Below, piece by piece: positions 56,199 through 64,000 of a DNA stretch of 64,000 bases. Every line of letters begins with the position of its first letter. Position 1 is the first letter of the stretch. The DNA comes from Pedococcus sp. 5OH_020 (GTDB taxonomy: Bacteria; Actinomycetota; Actinomycetes; Actinomycetales; Dermatophilaceae): NCBI RefSeq assembly GCF_027812955.1, contig NZ_JAPYZV010000006.1:124001-188000 (forward strand), read 5' to 3'. The position numbers were made by a program, and so were the translations under genes. The notes under the pieces were generated by a model. That model had not been told where the DNA came from, searched no databases, and worked only from the letters and a program-made list of their open reading frames with translations.

Positions 56199-58295
56199 AT
56201 GGCCGAACCCCCCGACGCGCTTTCGCCTGCCCCCGCGTCCGCCGCGCCGGCCCGTCCCGAGCGGGACGGCCCCTGGGTCATGCGCACGTACGCCGGGCAC
56301 TCCAGCGCCGCAGCGAGCAACTCCCTGTACCGGCGCAACCTGGACAAGGGGCAGACCGGGCTGTCCGTCGCCTTCGACCTGCCCACCCAGACCGGCTACG
56401 ACCCCGACCACCCGCTGGCCCGCGGGGAGGTGGGCAAGGTCGGGGTGCCCGTCTCGCATATCGGCGACATGCGCGCCCTCTTCGACCAGATCCCGCTGGA
56501 CCGGATGAACACCTCCATGACGATCAACGCCACCGCCATGTGGCTGCTCGCGCTGTACCAGGTCGTCGCCGAGGAGCAGGCGGAGGCCGACGGCCAGGAC
56601 GTGCGGGCAGCCGTGCGGGCCCTGGCCGGCACCACTCAGAACGACATCATCAAGGAGTACCTGTCACGGGGGACCTACGTCTTCGCCCCCGGCCCGTCGC
56701 TGCGGCTGGTCACGGACATGGTGGCCTACACCGTGGCGGAGATCCCGAAGTGGAACCCGACGAACATCTGCAGCTACCACCTGCAGGAGGCGGGCGCGAC
56801 CCCGGTCCAGGAGATCGCGTACGCGCTCTGCACCGCGATCGCGGTGCTCGACGCTGTCCGGGAGTCGGGGCAGGTGCCACCCGAGCGCTTCGGCGAGGTC
56901 GTGGCTCGCATCTCCTTCTTCGTCAACGCCGGTGTGCGGTTCGTCGAGGAGATGTGCAAGATGCGGGCGTTCGTCCAGCTGTGGGACGAGCTGACCCGGG
57001 AGCGGTATGGCGTGCAGGACCCGCGGCAGCGGCGCTTCCGGTACGGCGTCCAGGTCAACTCGCTCGGCCTGACGGAGGCCCAGCCTGAGAACAACGTCCA
57101 GCGGATCGTCCTTGAGATGCTCGCGGTGACGCTCAGCAAGGACGCGCGGGCGCGGGCGGTGCAGCTGCCGGCGTGGAACGAGGCGCTCGGCCTTCCCAGG
57201 CCCTGGGACCAGCAGTGGTCCCTGCGGATGCAGCAGGTGCTGGCGTTCGAGTCGGACCTGCTGGAGTACGACGACCTGTTCACCGGCTCGAAGGTCGTGG
57301 AGGCCAAGGTCGCCGAGCTTGTGGCGCAGGCGCGCGCCGAGATCGACCGCGTCCAGGAGCTCGGCGGTGCGGTCCCGGCAGTGGAGAGCGGGTACATGAA
57401 GTCCGCGCTGGTGGCGTCGCACTCGCTGCGACGCCAGCGGATCGAGAGCGGCGAGGCCGTCGTCGTGGGAGTCAACCGCTTCCGGACGACGGAGCCGAAC
57501 CCCCTGACGGCAGACCTGGACGCCGCGATCCAGAGCGTCGACCACGACGTCGAGTCCAGGGCCGCCGCAGCGGTCCGCCTCTGGCGCAGGCGCCGCGACG
57601 CCGACGAGGCAGGTCGGCGGCGTGTTGAGCACGCGATAGCGGCGCTGAAGGCCGACGCGCGGAACGGCACGAACCTCATGGCGGCCTCACTCGAGGCGGC
57701 CCGTGCCGGGGTCACCACGGGGGAGTGGGCCCAAGCGCTGCGTGAGGAGTTCGGGGAGTTCCGGGCGCCCACGGGAGTGTCGGGCTCGGTGGGGGTCTCG
57801 GGCAGCGGCAGCGACGAGCTGCTGAGGGTGCGCGAGGACGTACGCCGCACCGGTGAGGAGCTGGGAGAACGGCTGCGGGTCCTGGTGGCCAAGCCCGGCC
57901 TCGACGGCCACAGCAACGGGGCCGAGCAGATCTCGGTCCGGGCGCGGGACGCGGGGTTCGAGGTGGTCTACCAGGGCATCCGCCTCACTCCGGACCAGAT
58001 CGTGGCCGCGGCGGTGGCCGAGGACGTCCACCTCGTCGGCATCTCGATCCTGTCGGGCTCGCACATGGAGCTCGTGCCCGACATCCTGGCCGGGTTGGGG
58101 GAGGCCGGGGCGGGTGACGTGCCGGTCATCGTCGGCGGCATCATCCCGGACTCGGACGCCCAGGCCCTCAAGGCGCTCGGCGTCGCCGAGGTGTTCACCC
58201 CCAAGGACTTCGGCCTCAACGACATCATGGCGAGCTTCGTGTCTGTGATCCGTGCCGCCCGCGGGCTCCAGACGACACACCCGACCGCCGTCTGA
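56199..58295 (+). CDS. MeaA/ethylmalonyl-CoA mutase-type B12-dependent acyl-CoA mutase
   Basis: A 698-aa fused mutase. Residues ~25-545 are the substrate barrel, beginning GPWVMRTYAGHSSAAASNSLYRRNL with the AFDLPTQTGYD motif typical of MeaA rather than methylmalonyl-CoA mutase. Residues ~560-690 are the B12 domain with the base-off DxHxxG in KPGLDGHSNGAEQ, then ISILSGSHMELVP and VIVGGIIPDSDA. Likely reaction: ethylmalonyl-CoA to methylsuccinyl-CoA, or a related isomerisation. No crotonyl-CoA carboxylase/reductase gene is in the window. The transcript is probably leaderless and the promoter carries a palindrome. Confidence 0.9.
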   Translation: MAEPPDALSPAPASAAPARPERDGPWVMRTYAGHSSAAASNSLYRRNLDKGQTGLSVAFDLPTQTGYDPDHPLARGEVGKVGVPVSHIGDMRALFDQIPLDRMNTSMTINATAMWLLALYQVVAEEQAEADGQDVRAAVRALAGTTQNDIIKEYLSRGTYVFAPGPSLRLVTDMVAYTVAEIPKWNPTNICSYHLQEAGATPVQEIAYALCTAIAVLDAVRESGQVPPERFGEVVARISFFVNAGVRFVEEMCKMRAFVQLWDELTRERYGVQDPRQRRFRYGVQVNSLGLTEAQPENNVQRIVLEMLAVTLSKDARARAVQLPAWNEALGLPRPWDQQWSLRMQQVLAFESDLLEYDDLFTGSKVVEAKVAELVAQARAEIDRVQELGGAVPAVESGYMKSALVASHSLRRQRIESGEAVVVGVNRFRTTEPNPLTADLDAAIQSVDHDVESRAAAAVRLWRRRRDADEAGRRRVEHAIAALKADARNGTNLMAASLEAARAGVTTGEWAQALREEFGEFRAPTGVSGSVGVSGSGSDELLRVREDVRRTGEELGERLRVLVAKPGLDGHSNGAEQISVRARDAGFEVVYQGIRLTPDQIVAAAVAEDVHLVGISILSGSHMELVPDILAGLGEAGAGDVPVIVGGIIPDSDAQALKALGVAEVFTPKDFGLNDIMASFVSVIRAARGLQTTHPTAV

Positions 58296-58372
58296 AACCG
58301 GTCCGAGCCGCAGCAGGTAATTTCTTGGTGCGCGTTGTAGGTCATTTCGGCACATCTGCGCCGAAGTTGGCC

Positions 58373-58378
58373 TAGGTT
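58373..58378 (+). promoter_or_regulatory. Candidate -10 element of the subtilase gene
   Basis: TAGGTT lies in the 177-nt gap after the mutase gene and would give a leader of about 88 nt ending in GAGGAG before the GTG. No clear -35 is seen. The gap holds no ORF I can support. Confidence 0.35.
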
Positions 58379-58472
58379 CTGCTCGGCGCGGTTGACCAGT
58401 GGGGGCGGGTGTCCTCCACGTCCCGGGGGACTCTGCGGGAGATGGTTGCGCATCCGCGCTCGAGGAGATCCT

Positions 58473-61400
58473 GTGTCGATGCTTCCCCCCGCACGACACC
58501 GTCGCGGCTACGTGGCCGCCGTCGGTGTCAGTGCCCTGTCCGTGCTGGCGGCAGCCGCCCTCGGCGCGGCGCCAGCCACCGCGGTCCCGAGTGACGGCAG
58601 CTCCGGTCATCGCGGCGCGGCGAACCTCCCCAAGGGGCTTACCAGCGCCGGGTCCTACCGCCTCGGTACCCAGCGGACGTCGGCCGAGAAGGTCGACCGG
58701 TCGCTCGCCGGAGCCAAGGGCCAGGTCGACGTGATGATCGAGCTCGAGGAGGCGCCCGCCTCCTCCGCGTTCACCACCGCCCGGTCCCGTGGACCGGTCG
58801 CCTCGAAGACCGCTGGCCGCGCCCAGACCGCGGTGGTCAAGCGCGCGCAGGCGACGGTGGAGTCCCACTTCGGTGAGGGTGCGACCAGGGCACGGACCCT
58901 GTACCGCGCGCACGCGCTCTACTCGGGGGTCGCCGTGCGCACCGACGCCAGCCGCGTCCAGGCACTGGCGGCGCTGCCCGGGGTGAAGGCCGTGCACCGC
59001 ATCACCCCGAAGCGGGTCTCCAACAGCTCCTCCGTACCCCTGATCGGGGCTCCCGAGGTGTGGAAGGGTCGCGGCGAGACCGGCCAGGGCGTCCGGGTCG
59101 GCGTCATCGACACGGGCATCGACTACACCCATGCCGACTTCGGCGGTCCAGGGACCAAGGCGGCGTTCGAGGCCGCCTCCGCCTCCAACACCTTTCACCC
59201 GACGGCCAAGGTCGTCGGCGGCTACGACTTCGCCGGTGACGCGTACAACCCGAGCGAGGGCAACGCCGTCCCGGTCCCCGACGCGAACCCCATCGACTGC
59301 GAGGGCCACGGCTCCCACGTCTCCGGCACCGCGGCCGGCCTGGGTGTCAACGCCGGCGGCACGACGTACACCGGGGGCTACTCCTCCGACATCGACCCTG
59401 CGTCACTGAGCATCGGGCCCGGTGTCGCGCCCGGGGCGTCGCTCTACGCCCTCAAGGTCTTCGGCTGTGAGGGCGACACGAGCATCCTCGGCCAGGCCCT
59501 GGACTGGGCCGCGGACCCCAACGGTGACGGGGACCTGTCCGACCGCCTCGACGTGGTCAACATGTCCTTGGGCTCCAGCTACGGCTCGCCCGACGACCCG
59601 GACGCCGTGGCCTCCAACAACCTCGCCGCGCTGGGTACCGTCGTCGTCGCCTCGATCGGCAACAGCGGCGACGTCTACGACGTGGGCGGTTCGCCCGGCA
59701 ACGCCACGCGTGTGCTGGCCGTCGCCGCCTCCGACGACGGCAACGACGTCGTCGACGGCCTGAAGGTCGACAGCCCGGCCGGCATCGAGCCGGCGAACAC
59801 CGTCGACGCGAAGCAGGACAACGTCTTCGCCGCGCTCAGGTCTGCGGCCTACGACTGGGAGAACGGTCCCGGCCTCACGAACACCGAGGTCGTCACCCTG
59901 GGCGACTGGAGCGTCGACGCCTCCACAGCGAACAACACCGACGGCTGTTCCGCGTTCTCGACCGCAGACGCCGCCAAGGTCGCCGGCAAGATCGTCATGA
60001 CGAAGTGGTTCGACGGCGTGGGCCGTCGCTGCGGCTCCGTGGGCCGGTCCGGCAACGCGCGGGCGGCGGGTGCGGCCGGGGTCATCTTCGGCAGCGACGT
60101 CAACTCCTTCTCGGCCGGGGTGACCGGAGACACGGTCATCCCCGCCATGCTGACGGTCAACCAGGCGACGCTCGCCATCAAGAGCAAGCTGGACGCGGGC
60201 ACGCCGGTCCGGGTCACCATGACGAACGCCCTGCGCAACAGCGGCACGATCGTCAACCACCGTGCCGTCGACCAGGTGGCAGGGTTCTCCTCGCGAGGCG
60301 TGGGCATCGCCGGCAACGTCAAGCCGGACGTCGCCGCTCCCGGCGTGACGACCTTCTCGGCGGCCGTCGGCTCCGGGAACGAGGGTGTGGCCGAGAGTGG
60401 CACCTCGATGGCCGCTCCCCACGTCGCCGGTGAGGCTGCCCTCGTCCGGGGCGTGCACAGCACGTGGAGCGTCGAGGAGGTCAAGGCCGCGATCATGAAC
60501 ACGGCCACCCAGGACGTGTACGTCGGACCCAACCACACCGGTGACGTCTACGGTCCCGAGCGCGTCGGCTCCGGCCGCGTCAAGGTGGCGCAGGCGGTGG
60601 GCACGAGCACTCTGGCCTACGTCAAGGACACCCCCGGCGCCGTGAGCGTCTCCTTCGGCCCGGTGGCTGTCACGGCCGCCACGACGACGCTCACGAAGAC
60701 CGTGCGCGTGGTGAACAAGCGGCCGACGGGTACCTCCGCCTACACGATCGGCTACCAGGCCGCACACCCCACTCCGGGGGTGACGTACTCCTTCAGCCCC
60801 AACCAGGTCAGCCTGCCCGCCGGCGGTTCTGTCGATGTCAAGGTCACGGCGACGATCACCCGGTCCGCGCTCCGCGCGGTGCAGGACCCCACCACGGAGT
60901 CCGACCCGCTCGGGATCGGGATTCGGCGCAGCTACCGCGCGGACGCCAGTGGCCGCATGGTGCTGACGCCGACGCCCACGACGCCGGGTTCCGCGCTGCG
61001 CGTGCCGGTGTGGTCGGCACCGCGTCCGGCATCCGTCATGAAGGCTGCCGCGAGCAGCACCGTGACCGGGGCGGGTGCGGTGAAGACCGGCACGCTGGCG
61101 CTCGGTGGCACCGGCGTGTCGCAGGGCACGGGCAGCACGGGGTACGAGTCGATGGTCTCCACCTTTGAGCTCCAGGGCACCAGCCCCAGGATCCCGAGCT
61201 GCTCGAGCACCCTCATCGCCCGGTGCATCGCCATCGGTGACGACCGCTCGGCCGACCTCCGGTACGTCGGAGCGGCCTCGGACGCGCCGATCTCGCCCAG
61301 CCTCGACGACGCCACGCTGACGTTCGGTATCAGCAGCTACGGTCGCTGGCGCACGCCGGCCTCGTACACCGAGTTCGACGTCGTGCTGGACACCAACGGT

Positions 61401-62462
61401 GACGGGACGGAGGACGCCCTCGTCTACAACACCCGTGTCGTGACCACGGACGACTACGACTACTTCCTGTCCGAGCTTGTGGACCTGCGCGACCCGGCCA
61501 ACCCCGCGGTGCTCGACGACCAGCTCGTCAACGGCGCCGACGGCTCGCTCGACACCAACCTGTTCAACAGCGACTCGCTGGTGCTGCCGGTGTCGGTCGG
61601 TGTCCTCAAGGCCGCGGGCCTCGTCGCAGGCACCTCGCCGAAGGTCAAGTACTGGGTGGAGTCCTACACCGGCGAGGCCGGCAGGGTCGACACGCAGGGC
61701 TCCGCGGCGGCGCCCATGACCATCAGCCTGGCGTCGCCGGCGCTGTCGGCCTACGGCGACTTCGGGACCCTGCTGAGCACGGACCTGCCGGGCGAGCTGC
61801 TCGACGTCCGTCGTGACGACGCGTCGTATGCCTCGGACAAGCCGCAGGGCCTGCTGCTGGTGCACCACCTGAACACCGACGGCCAGCGTGCGCAGGTCGT
61901 CGGTGTGAAGGCGCCGTCCTCCACCAGGCTGACGTCCAGCGCGACGTCCTACACCTACGGCGGCAGGCCGGTCCTCACTGCCACCGTGACGCCGGCGAAC
62001 GCCACCGGAACCGTGTCGTTCAAGGACAACGGCACAGTGGTGCGGACCGTCGCGGTGAGCGGTGGCAAGGCGGTGTGGACGGTAACGGGGCAGACCCGCG
62101 GCACGCACACCATGACGGCGACGTACAACGGTGACGCCAGCACGCTGACCAGCACCTCGCCGGGCGTCAGGGTGACGGTGGCGGGCCTGGCCAGCAAGAG
62201 CACGCTGGCAGTCAACGACCGGGACTACGGCTACGGGTACCGCCCCACGCTGACGGCCACGGTGACCCCCTCGGGGGCTACCGGCACCGCCACGTTCCGC
62301 GACGGCGCACGGGTCCTGGGAACGGTCCCGCTGAGCAGCGGGAAGGCCGTCTACCGGGCACCGGTGCTCGCGCGAGGCACCCACTACCTGACGGCGACGT
62401 ACAACGGGTCCAGCAAGTACAACCCCGCTGGGTCGGCCAAGGTCTCCGTGGTCGTGCGCTGA
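58473..62462 (+). CDS. Secreted S8 subtilase with PA insertion and two Ig-like C-terminal domains
   Basis: A 1329-aa exported protease. A basic start and hydrophobic signal sequence (GYVAAVGVSALSVLAAAALG, ending near APATA) is followed by an I9-like propeptide (VDVMIELEEAPASSAF to VKAVHRITPK). The S8 domain has Asp213 in GVIDTGIDYTH, His279 in EGHGSHVSGT and Ser645 in SGTSMAAPHVAG. A PA-type insertion lies between His and Ser (DGCSAFSTADAAKVAGKIVM to MLTVNQAT). A Fn3-like region and two C-terminal Ig-like repeats (each with TLTATVTP and TYNG motifs) follow. GAGGAG lies 5 nt before the GTG. No wall anchor is seen. Two terminator hairpins follow. Confidence 0.93.
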   Translation: MSMLPPARHRRGYVAAVGVSALSVLAAAALGAAPATAVPSDGSSGHRGAANLPKGLTSAGSYRLGTQRTSAEKVDRSLAGAKGQVDVMIELEEAPASSAFTTARSRGPVASKTAGRAQTAVVKRAQATVESHFGEGATRARTLYRAHALYSGVAVRTDASRVQALAALPGVKAVHRITPKRVSNSSSVPLIGAPEVWKGRGETGQGVRVGVIDTGIDYTHADFGGPGTKAAFEAASASNTFHPTAKVVGGYDFAGDAYNPSEGNAVPVPDANPIDCEGHGSHVSGTAAGLGVNAGGTTYTGGYSSDIDPASLSIGPGVAPGASLYALKVFGCEGDTSILGQALDWAADPNGDGDLSDRLDVVNMSLGSSYGSPDDPDAVASNNLAALGTVVVASIGNSGDVYDVGGSPGNATRVLAVAASDDGNDVVDGLKVDSPAGIEPANTVDAKQDNVFAALRSAAYDWENGPGLTNTEVVTLGDWSVDASTANNTDGCSAFSTADAAKVAGKIVMTKWFDGVGRRCGSVGRSGNARAAGAAGVIFGSDVNSFSAGVTGDTVIPAMLTVNQATLAIKSKLDAGTPVRVTMTNALRNSGTIVNHRAVDQVAGFSSRGVGIAGNVKPDVAAPGVTTFSAAVGSGNEGVAESGTSMAAPHVAGEAALVRGVHSTWSVEEVKAAIMNTATQDVYVGPNHTGDVYGPERVGSGRVKVAQAVGTSTLAYVKDTPGAVSVSFGPVAVTAATTTLTKTVRVVNKRPTGTSAYTIGYQAAHPTPGVTYSFSPNQVSLPAGGSVDVKVTATITRSALRAVQDPTTESDPLGIGIRRSYRADASGRMVLTPTPTTPGSALRVPVWSAPRPASVMKAAASSTVTGAGAVKTGTLALGGTGVSQGTGSTGYESMVSTFELQGTSPRIPSCSSTLIARCIAIGDDRSADLRYVGAASDAPISPSLDDATLTFGISSYGRWRTPASYTEFDVVLDTNGDGTEDALVYNTRVVTTDDYDYFLSELVDLRDPANPAVLDDQLVNGADGSLDTNLFNSDSLVLPVSVGVLKAAGLVAGTSPKVKYWVESYTGEAGRVDTQGSAAAPMTISLASPALSAYGDFGTLLSTDLPGELLDVRRDDASYASDKPQGLLLVHHLNTDGQRAQVVGVKAPSSTRLTSSATSYTYGGRPVLTATVTPANATGTVSFKDNGTVVRTVAVSGGKAVWTVTGQTRGTHTMTATYNGDASTLTSTSPGVRVTVAGLASKSTLAVNDRDYGYGYRPTLTATVTPSGATGTATFRDGARVLGTVPLSSGKAVYRAPVLARGTHYLTATYNGSSKYNPAGSAKVSVVVR

Positions 62463-62466
62463 CCCC

Positions 62467-62490
62467 CCTCGACCGACTGGACGGTCGAGG
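62467..62490. terminator. Hairpin 1 between subtilase and nagA
   Basis: CCTCGACCG and its exact complement CGGTCGAGG flank a 6-nt ACTGGA loop, starting 5 nt after the subtilase stop. Confidence 0.6.
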
Positions 62491-62491
62491 C

Positions 62492-62523
62492 TCGGGCCCC
62501 CCACCGCACGGTGGGGGGCCCGA
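62492..62523. terminator. Hairpin 2 between subtilase and nagA
   Basis: A 15-bp perfect GC-rich inverted repeat (TCGGGCCCCCCACCG and complement) around CA. Between two converging genes it can stop transcription from both sides. Confidence 0.75.
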
Positions 62524-62541
62524 CGCCGTGGTGTCGCCGGC

Positions 62542-63741
62542 TCAGAGCCAGGCGCCCCGGCGCATGACCGCCTGAAGCGCGAGCTGCTCGTCCACGACGA
62601 GGACGTCTGCCTGCATTCCGAGCGCGAGCTCGCCGACACCCTCCAGCGCCAGCGCGCGGGCCGGCGTCCGGGTGGCAGCCGTGACGACCTCGCGGAGGTC
62701 CAGGCCGAGCTCCTGCACGCACCACCGGACCTGGTCCAGCAGGGTGGAGACCCCGCCTGCCAGAGAGCCGCCGTCGAGCAGCCGAGCCTCGCGACCCCGG
62801 ACCTGGACGGCACGGCCGCCCAGGGTGTAGTCCCCGGACGGCAGGCCGCTGGCCGCCATGGCGTCGCTGACGAGGGCCACCTGCCCACCGCCCACCGCGT
62901 CGAAGACCATGCGCACGGTCCCGCCATCGAGGTGCACGCCGTCGGCGATGACCTCGACCACGGCGTCCCCCCGGGCTGCCGCCGCGAGCGCCGCTGCGAC
63001 CGGACCCGGAGCGCGATGGTGCATCGGCGGCATACCGTTGAAGAGGTGCGTCGCCAACGGCCGGGCTCCGCGCGCCCCGGCGCCGGCGATGGCCTCCAGG
63101 GCGGCTGCGACGGTGGCGTATTCGGCGTCGGTATGACCGATCGCACCCAGGGCGCCTCCCGTCGCGAGCAGCGCGGGGACCTCCGCGCCACCGCCACGCT
63201 CGGGCGCGAACGTCATCTGCGCGAACGCCTGCGGGGCGGCCTCGAACACGCGGTCGAGCAGGTCGCGGTCGAGGTCTGTGAGGGTCGCGGGGTCCTGGGC
63301 ACCGCAGCGCGCCGTGGACAGGAAGGGGCCCTCGAGATGGATGCCCGCGAGCTCGCCGCAAGCCACCGCCGTGGCCAGCACGCGGGTCGAAGCGACGAGC
63401 TCGGATGGCGGTGCCGAGACCAGCGACGCCACCACAGACGTGCTCCCGGCGCGGTGGTGGTGGCCGGCCGCGACGAAGGCTGCGCCAGGGTCCGCCCCGA
63501 ACTCGGCGCCTCCGCCGCCGTGGCAGTGGACGTCGACGAGTCCTGGGAGCAGAGTGAGACCGCTGCGCCAGTCCGGCGGAGCCGGCGCCTGCGCCCACTG
63601 TGCGGGGATCGACCGGAGCTCGCCGACCCAGGCGATCCGGCCGCCCGCGACCGCGACGGCTCCGTCCGGCACGAGCCGCCCGGGCGTGAGCACCCGACCC
63701 GTCAGGAGCTGGCCATGGTCGGGCGCCGGGTCCGTGGTCAC
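62542..63741 (-). CDS. nagA: N-acetylglucosamine-6-phosphate deacetylase
   Basis: A 399-aa amidohydrolase that removes acetate from GlcNAc-6-P. Metal-binding His residues are in LLPGLVDVHCHGGGGAEF, the bridging region is in HLEGPFLSTARCGAQDP, further ligands are in GHTDAEYATV and ATHLFNGMPPMHHR, and the catalytic Asp is in ALVSDAMAASG. The GTG overlaps the stop of the SIS gene by 4 nt (GTGA), so the two are coupled. Together they form an amino-sugar utilisation or recycling unit. It converges with the subtilase gene. Confidence 0.95.
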   Translation of the reverse strand: MTTDPAPDHGQLLTGRVLTPGRLVPDGAVAVAGGRIAWVGELRSIPAQWAQAPAPPDWRSGLTLLPGLVDVHCHGGGGAEFGADPGAAFVAAGHHHRAGSTSVVASLVSAPPSELVASTRVLATAVACGELAGIHLEGPFLSTARCGAQDPATLTDLDRDLLDRVFEAAPQAFAQMTFAPERGGGAEVPALLATGGALGAIGHTDAEYATVAAALEAIAGAGARGARPLATHLFNGMPPMHHRAPGPVAAALAAAARGDAVVEVIADGVHLDGGTVRMVFDAVGGGQVALVSDAMAASGLPSGDYTLGGRAVQVRGREARLLDGGSLAGGVSTLLDQVRWCVQELGLDLREVVTAATRTPARALALEGVGELALGMQADVLVVDEQLALQAVMRRGAWL

Positions 63742-64000
63742 GACAAGATGATGGACCGGGACAGGTGGCGGGGTCGATCGGGGTCCACACCGGCCTGGTC
63801 GGCCTTGTGCAGGCAGAGGCGGTGGACGCGGACCAGCTCTGCCAGGGGGTCGAGGTCCCGGTGCTCGAAGTGCGCCCCCGTCGCGCGGACGTCGTCGGCC
63901 AGACCTTCAGGGACCTCGCCGAACGCCCAGGTGGCCCGACCGTGCGTGGCGATGCTGATCGGTCCATGGCGGTACTCCATGGCGGGGTAGGCCTCCGTCC
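63738..64000 (-). CDS. SIS-domain sugar isomerase/deaminase (partial, 5' part outside window)
   Basis: The frame is open to the window edge and encodes the C-terminal 86 residues or so. TEAYPAMEYRHGPISIA is the motif found near the end of the second SIS domain in GlmS-, AgaS- and NagB-II-type proteins. The ending VRVHRLCLHKADQAGVDPDRPRHLSRS is typical of the AgaS/NagB-II-like group that deaminates or isomerises hexosamine 6-phosphates. Coupling to nagA supports glucosamine-6-P as substrate. An ATG at 63980 is internal, not the start. Confidence 0.85.
   Translation of the reverse strand, partial: TEAYPAMEYRHGPISIATHGRATWAFGEVPEGLADDVRATGAHFEHRDLDPLAELVRVHRLCLHKADQAGVDPDRPRHLSRSIILS

Noticed and set aside
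59403-63197. A minus-strand open frame of over 1260 codons across the subtilase and nagA.
   Set aside because: It is antisense to a subtilase with an intact catalytic triad, has Arg/Gly/Val-biased composition typical of high-GC shadows, and overlaps nagA in another frame.

Overview
This window comes from the chromosome of a high-GC actinobacterium. The evidence is the strong G/C bias at third codon positions, frequent GTG starts, a fused E1/E2 2-oxoglutarate decarboxylase (Kgd), MurA with Asp in place of the active-site Cys, a Rho factor with a large Arg/Asp/Gln-rich insertion, a DUF2550 gene after the atp operon, and many promoters of the form TANNNT placed 6-8 nt before an ATG or GTG (leaderless mRNAs). 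An Intrasporangiaceae-like member of the Micrococcales fits, but the genus cannot be fixed from this sequence alone. I saw no insertion sequence, phage, CRISPR array or rRNA. One tRNA, tRNA-Arg(CCG), is present.

Bases 1-13.7 kb hold a surface-glycan locus. On the minus strand a tightly overlapping operon runs from a PglF-type 4,6-dehydratase through a PglE-type aminotransferase, a PglC-type phosphoglycosyl transferase, a PglD-type acetyltransferase and three GT4 glycosyltransferases to a Wzy-like membrane protein cut by the window edge. Upstream are rmlC and rmlA (minus) and, divergently, rmlB and rmlD (plus), which supply dTDP-L-rhamnose or a related sugar. A nucleotidyltransferase-fold protein and an MDR-family dehydrogenase follow.

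From 13.8 to 23.5 kb are small conserved genes (a 73-aa protein, an SGNH esterase, a 58-aa DUF6104 protein), then kgd, a two-gene ABC transporter and two CNNM/CorC-type membrane proteins. From 23.5 to 30.8 kb are tRNA-Arg, an orphan receiver protein, argS, lysA, hom, thrC and thrB, the Asp-family amino-acid genes. A short ORF with a strong ribosome binding site overlaps the start of hom. From 31.0 to 33.5 kb is rho with a long leader.

From 33.5 to 38.5 kb is a four-gene translationally coupled operon: a stand-alone receiver, a membrane-anchored HEAT-repeat protein, a processive-type GT2 synthase and a membrane histidine kinase with a probable GAF domain. This is the best candidate in the window for a little-described system, a two-component switch hard-wired to a membrane polysaccharide synthase.

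From 38.6 to 44.3 kb are translation and envelope housekeeping genes (rpmE, prfA, prmC, a Sua5/TsaC-like gene, glyA and a WecA/TagO-like glycosyltransferase), then a convergent GNAT gene. From 45.1 to 53.6 kb is the complete F1Fo ATP synthase operon with two AtpI/AtpZ-like leader genes and DUF2550. From 53.7 to 58.3 kb are a PduO-type cobalamin adenosyltransferase, murA, a STAS protein and a MeaA/Ecm-type B12-dependent acyl-CoA mutase; the adenosyltransferase can supply the mutase cofactor. The right end holds a secreted multidomain subtilase and, convergent to it, nagA and a SIS-domain amino-sugar isomerase/deaminase cut by the window edge.
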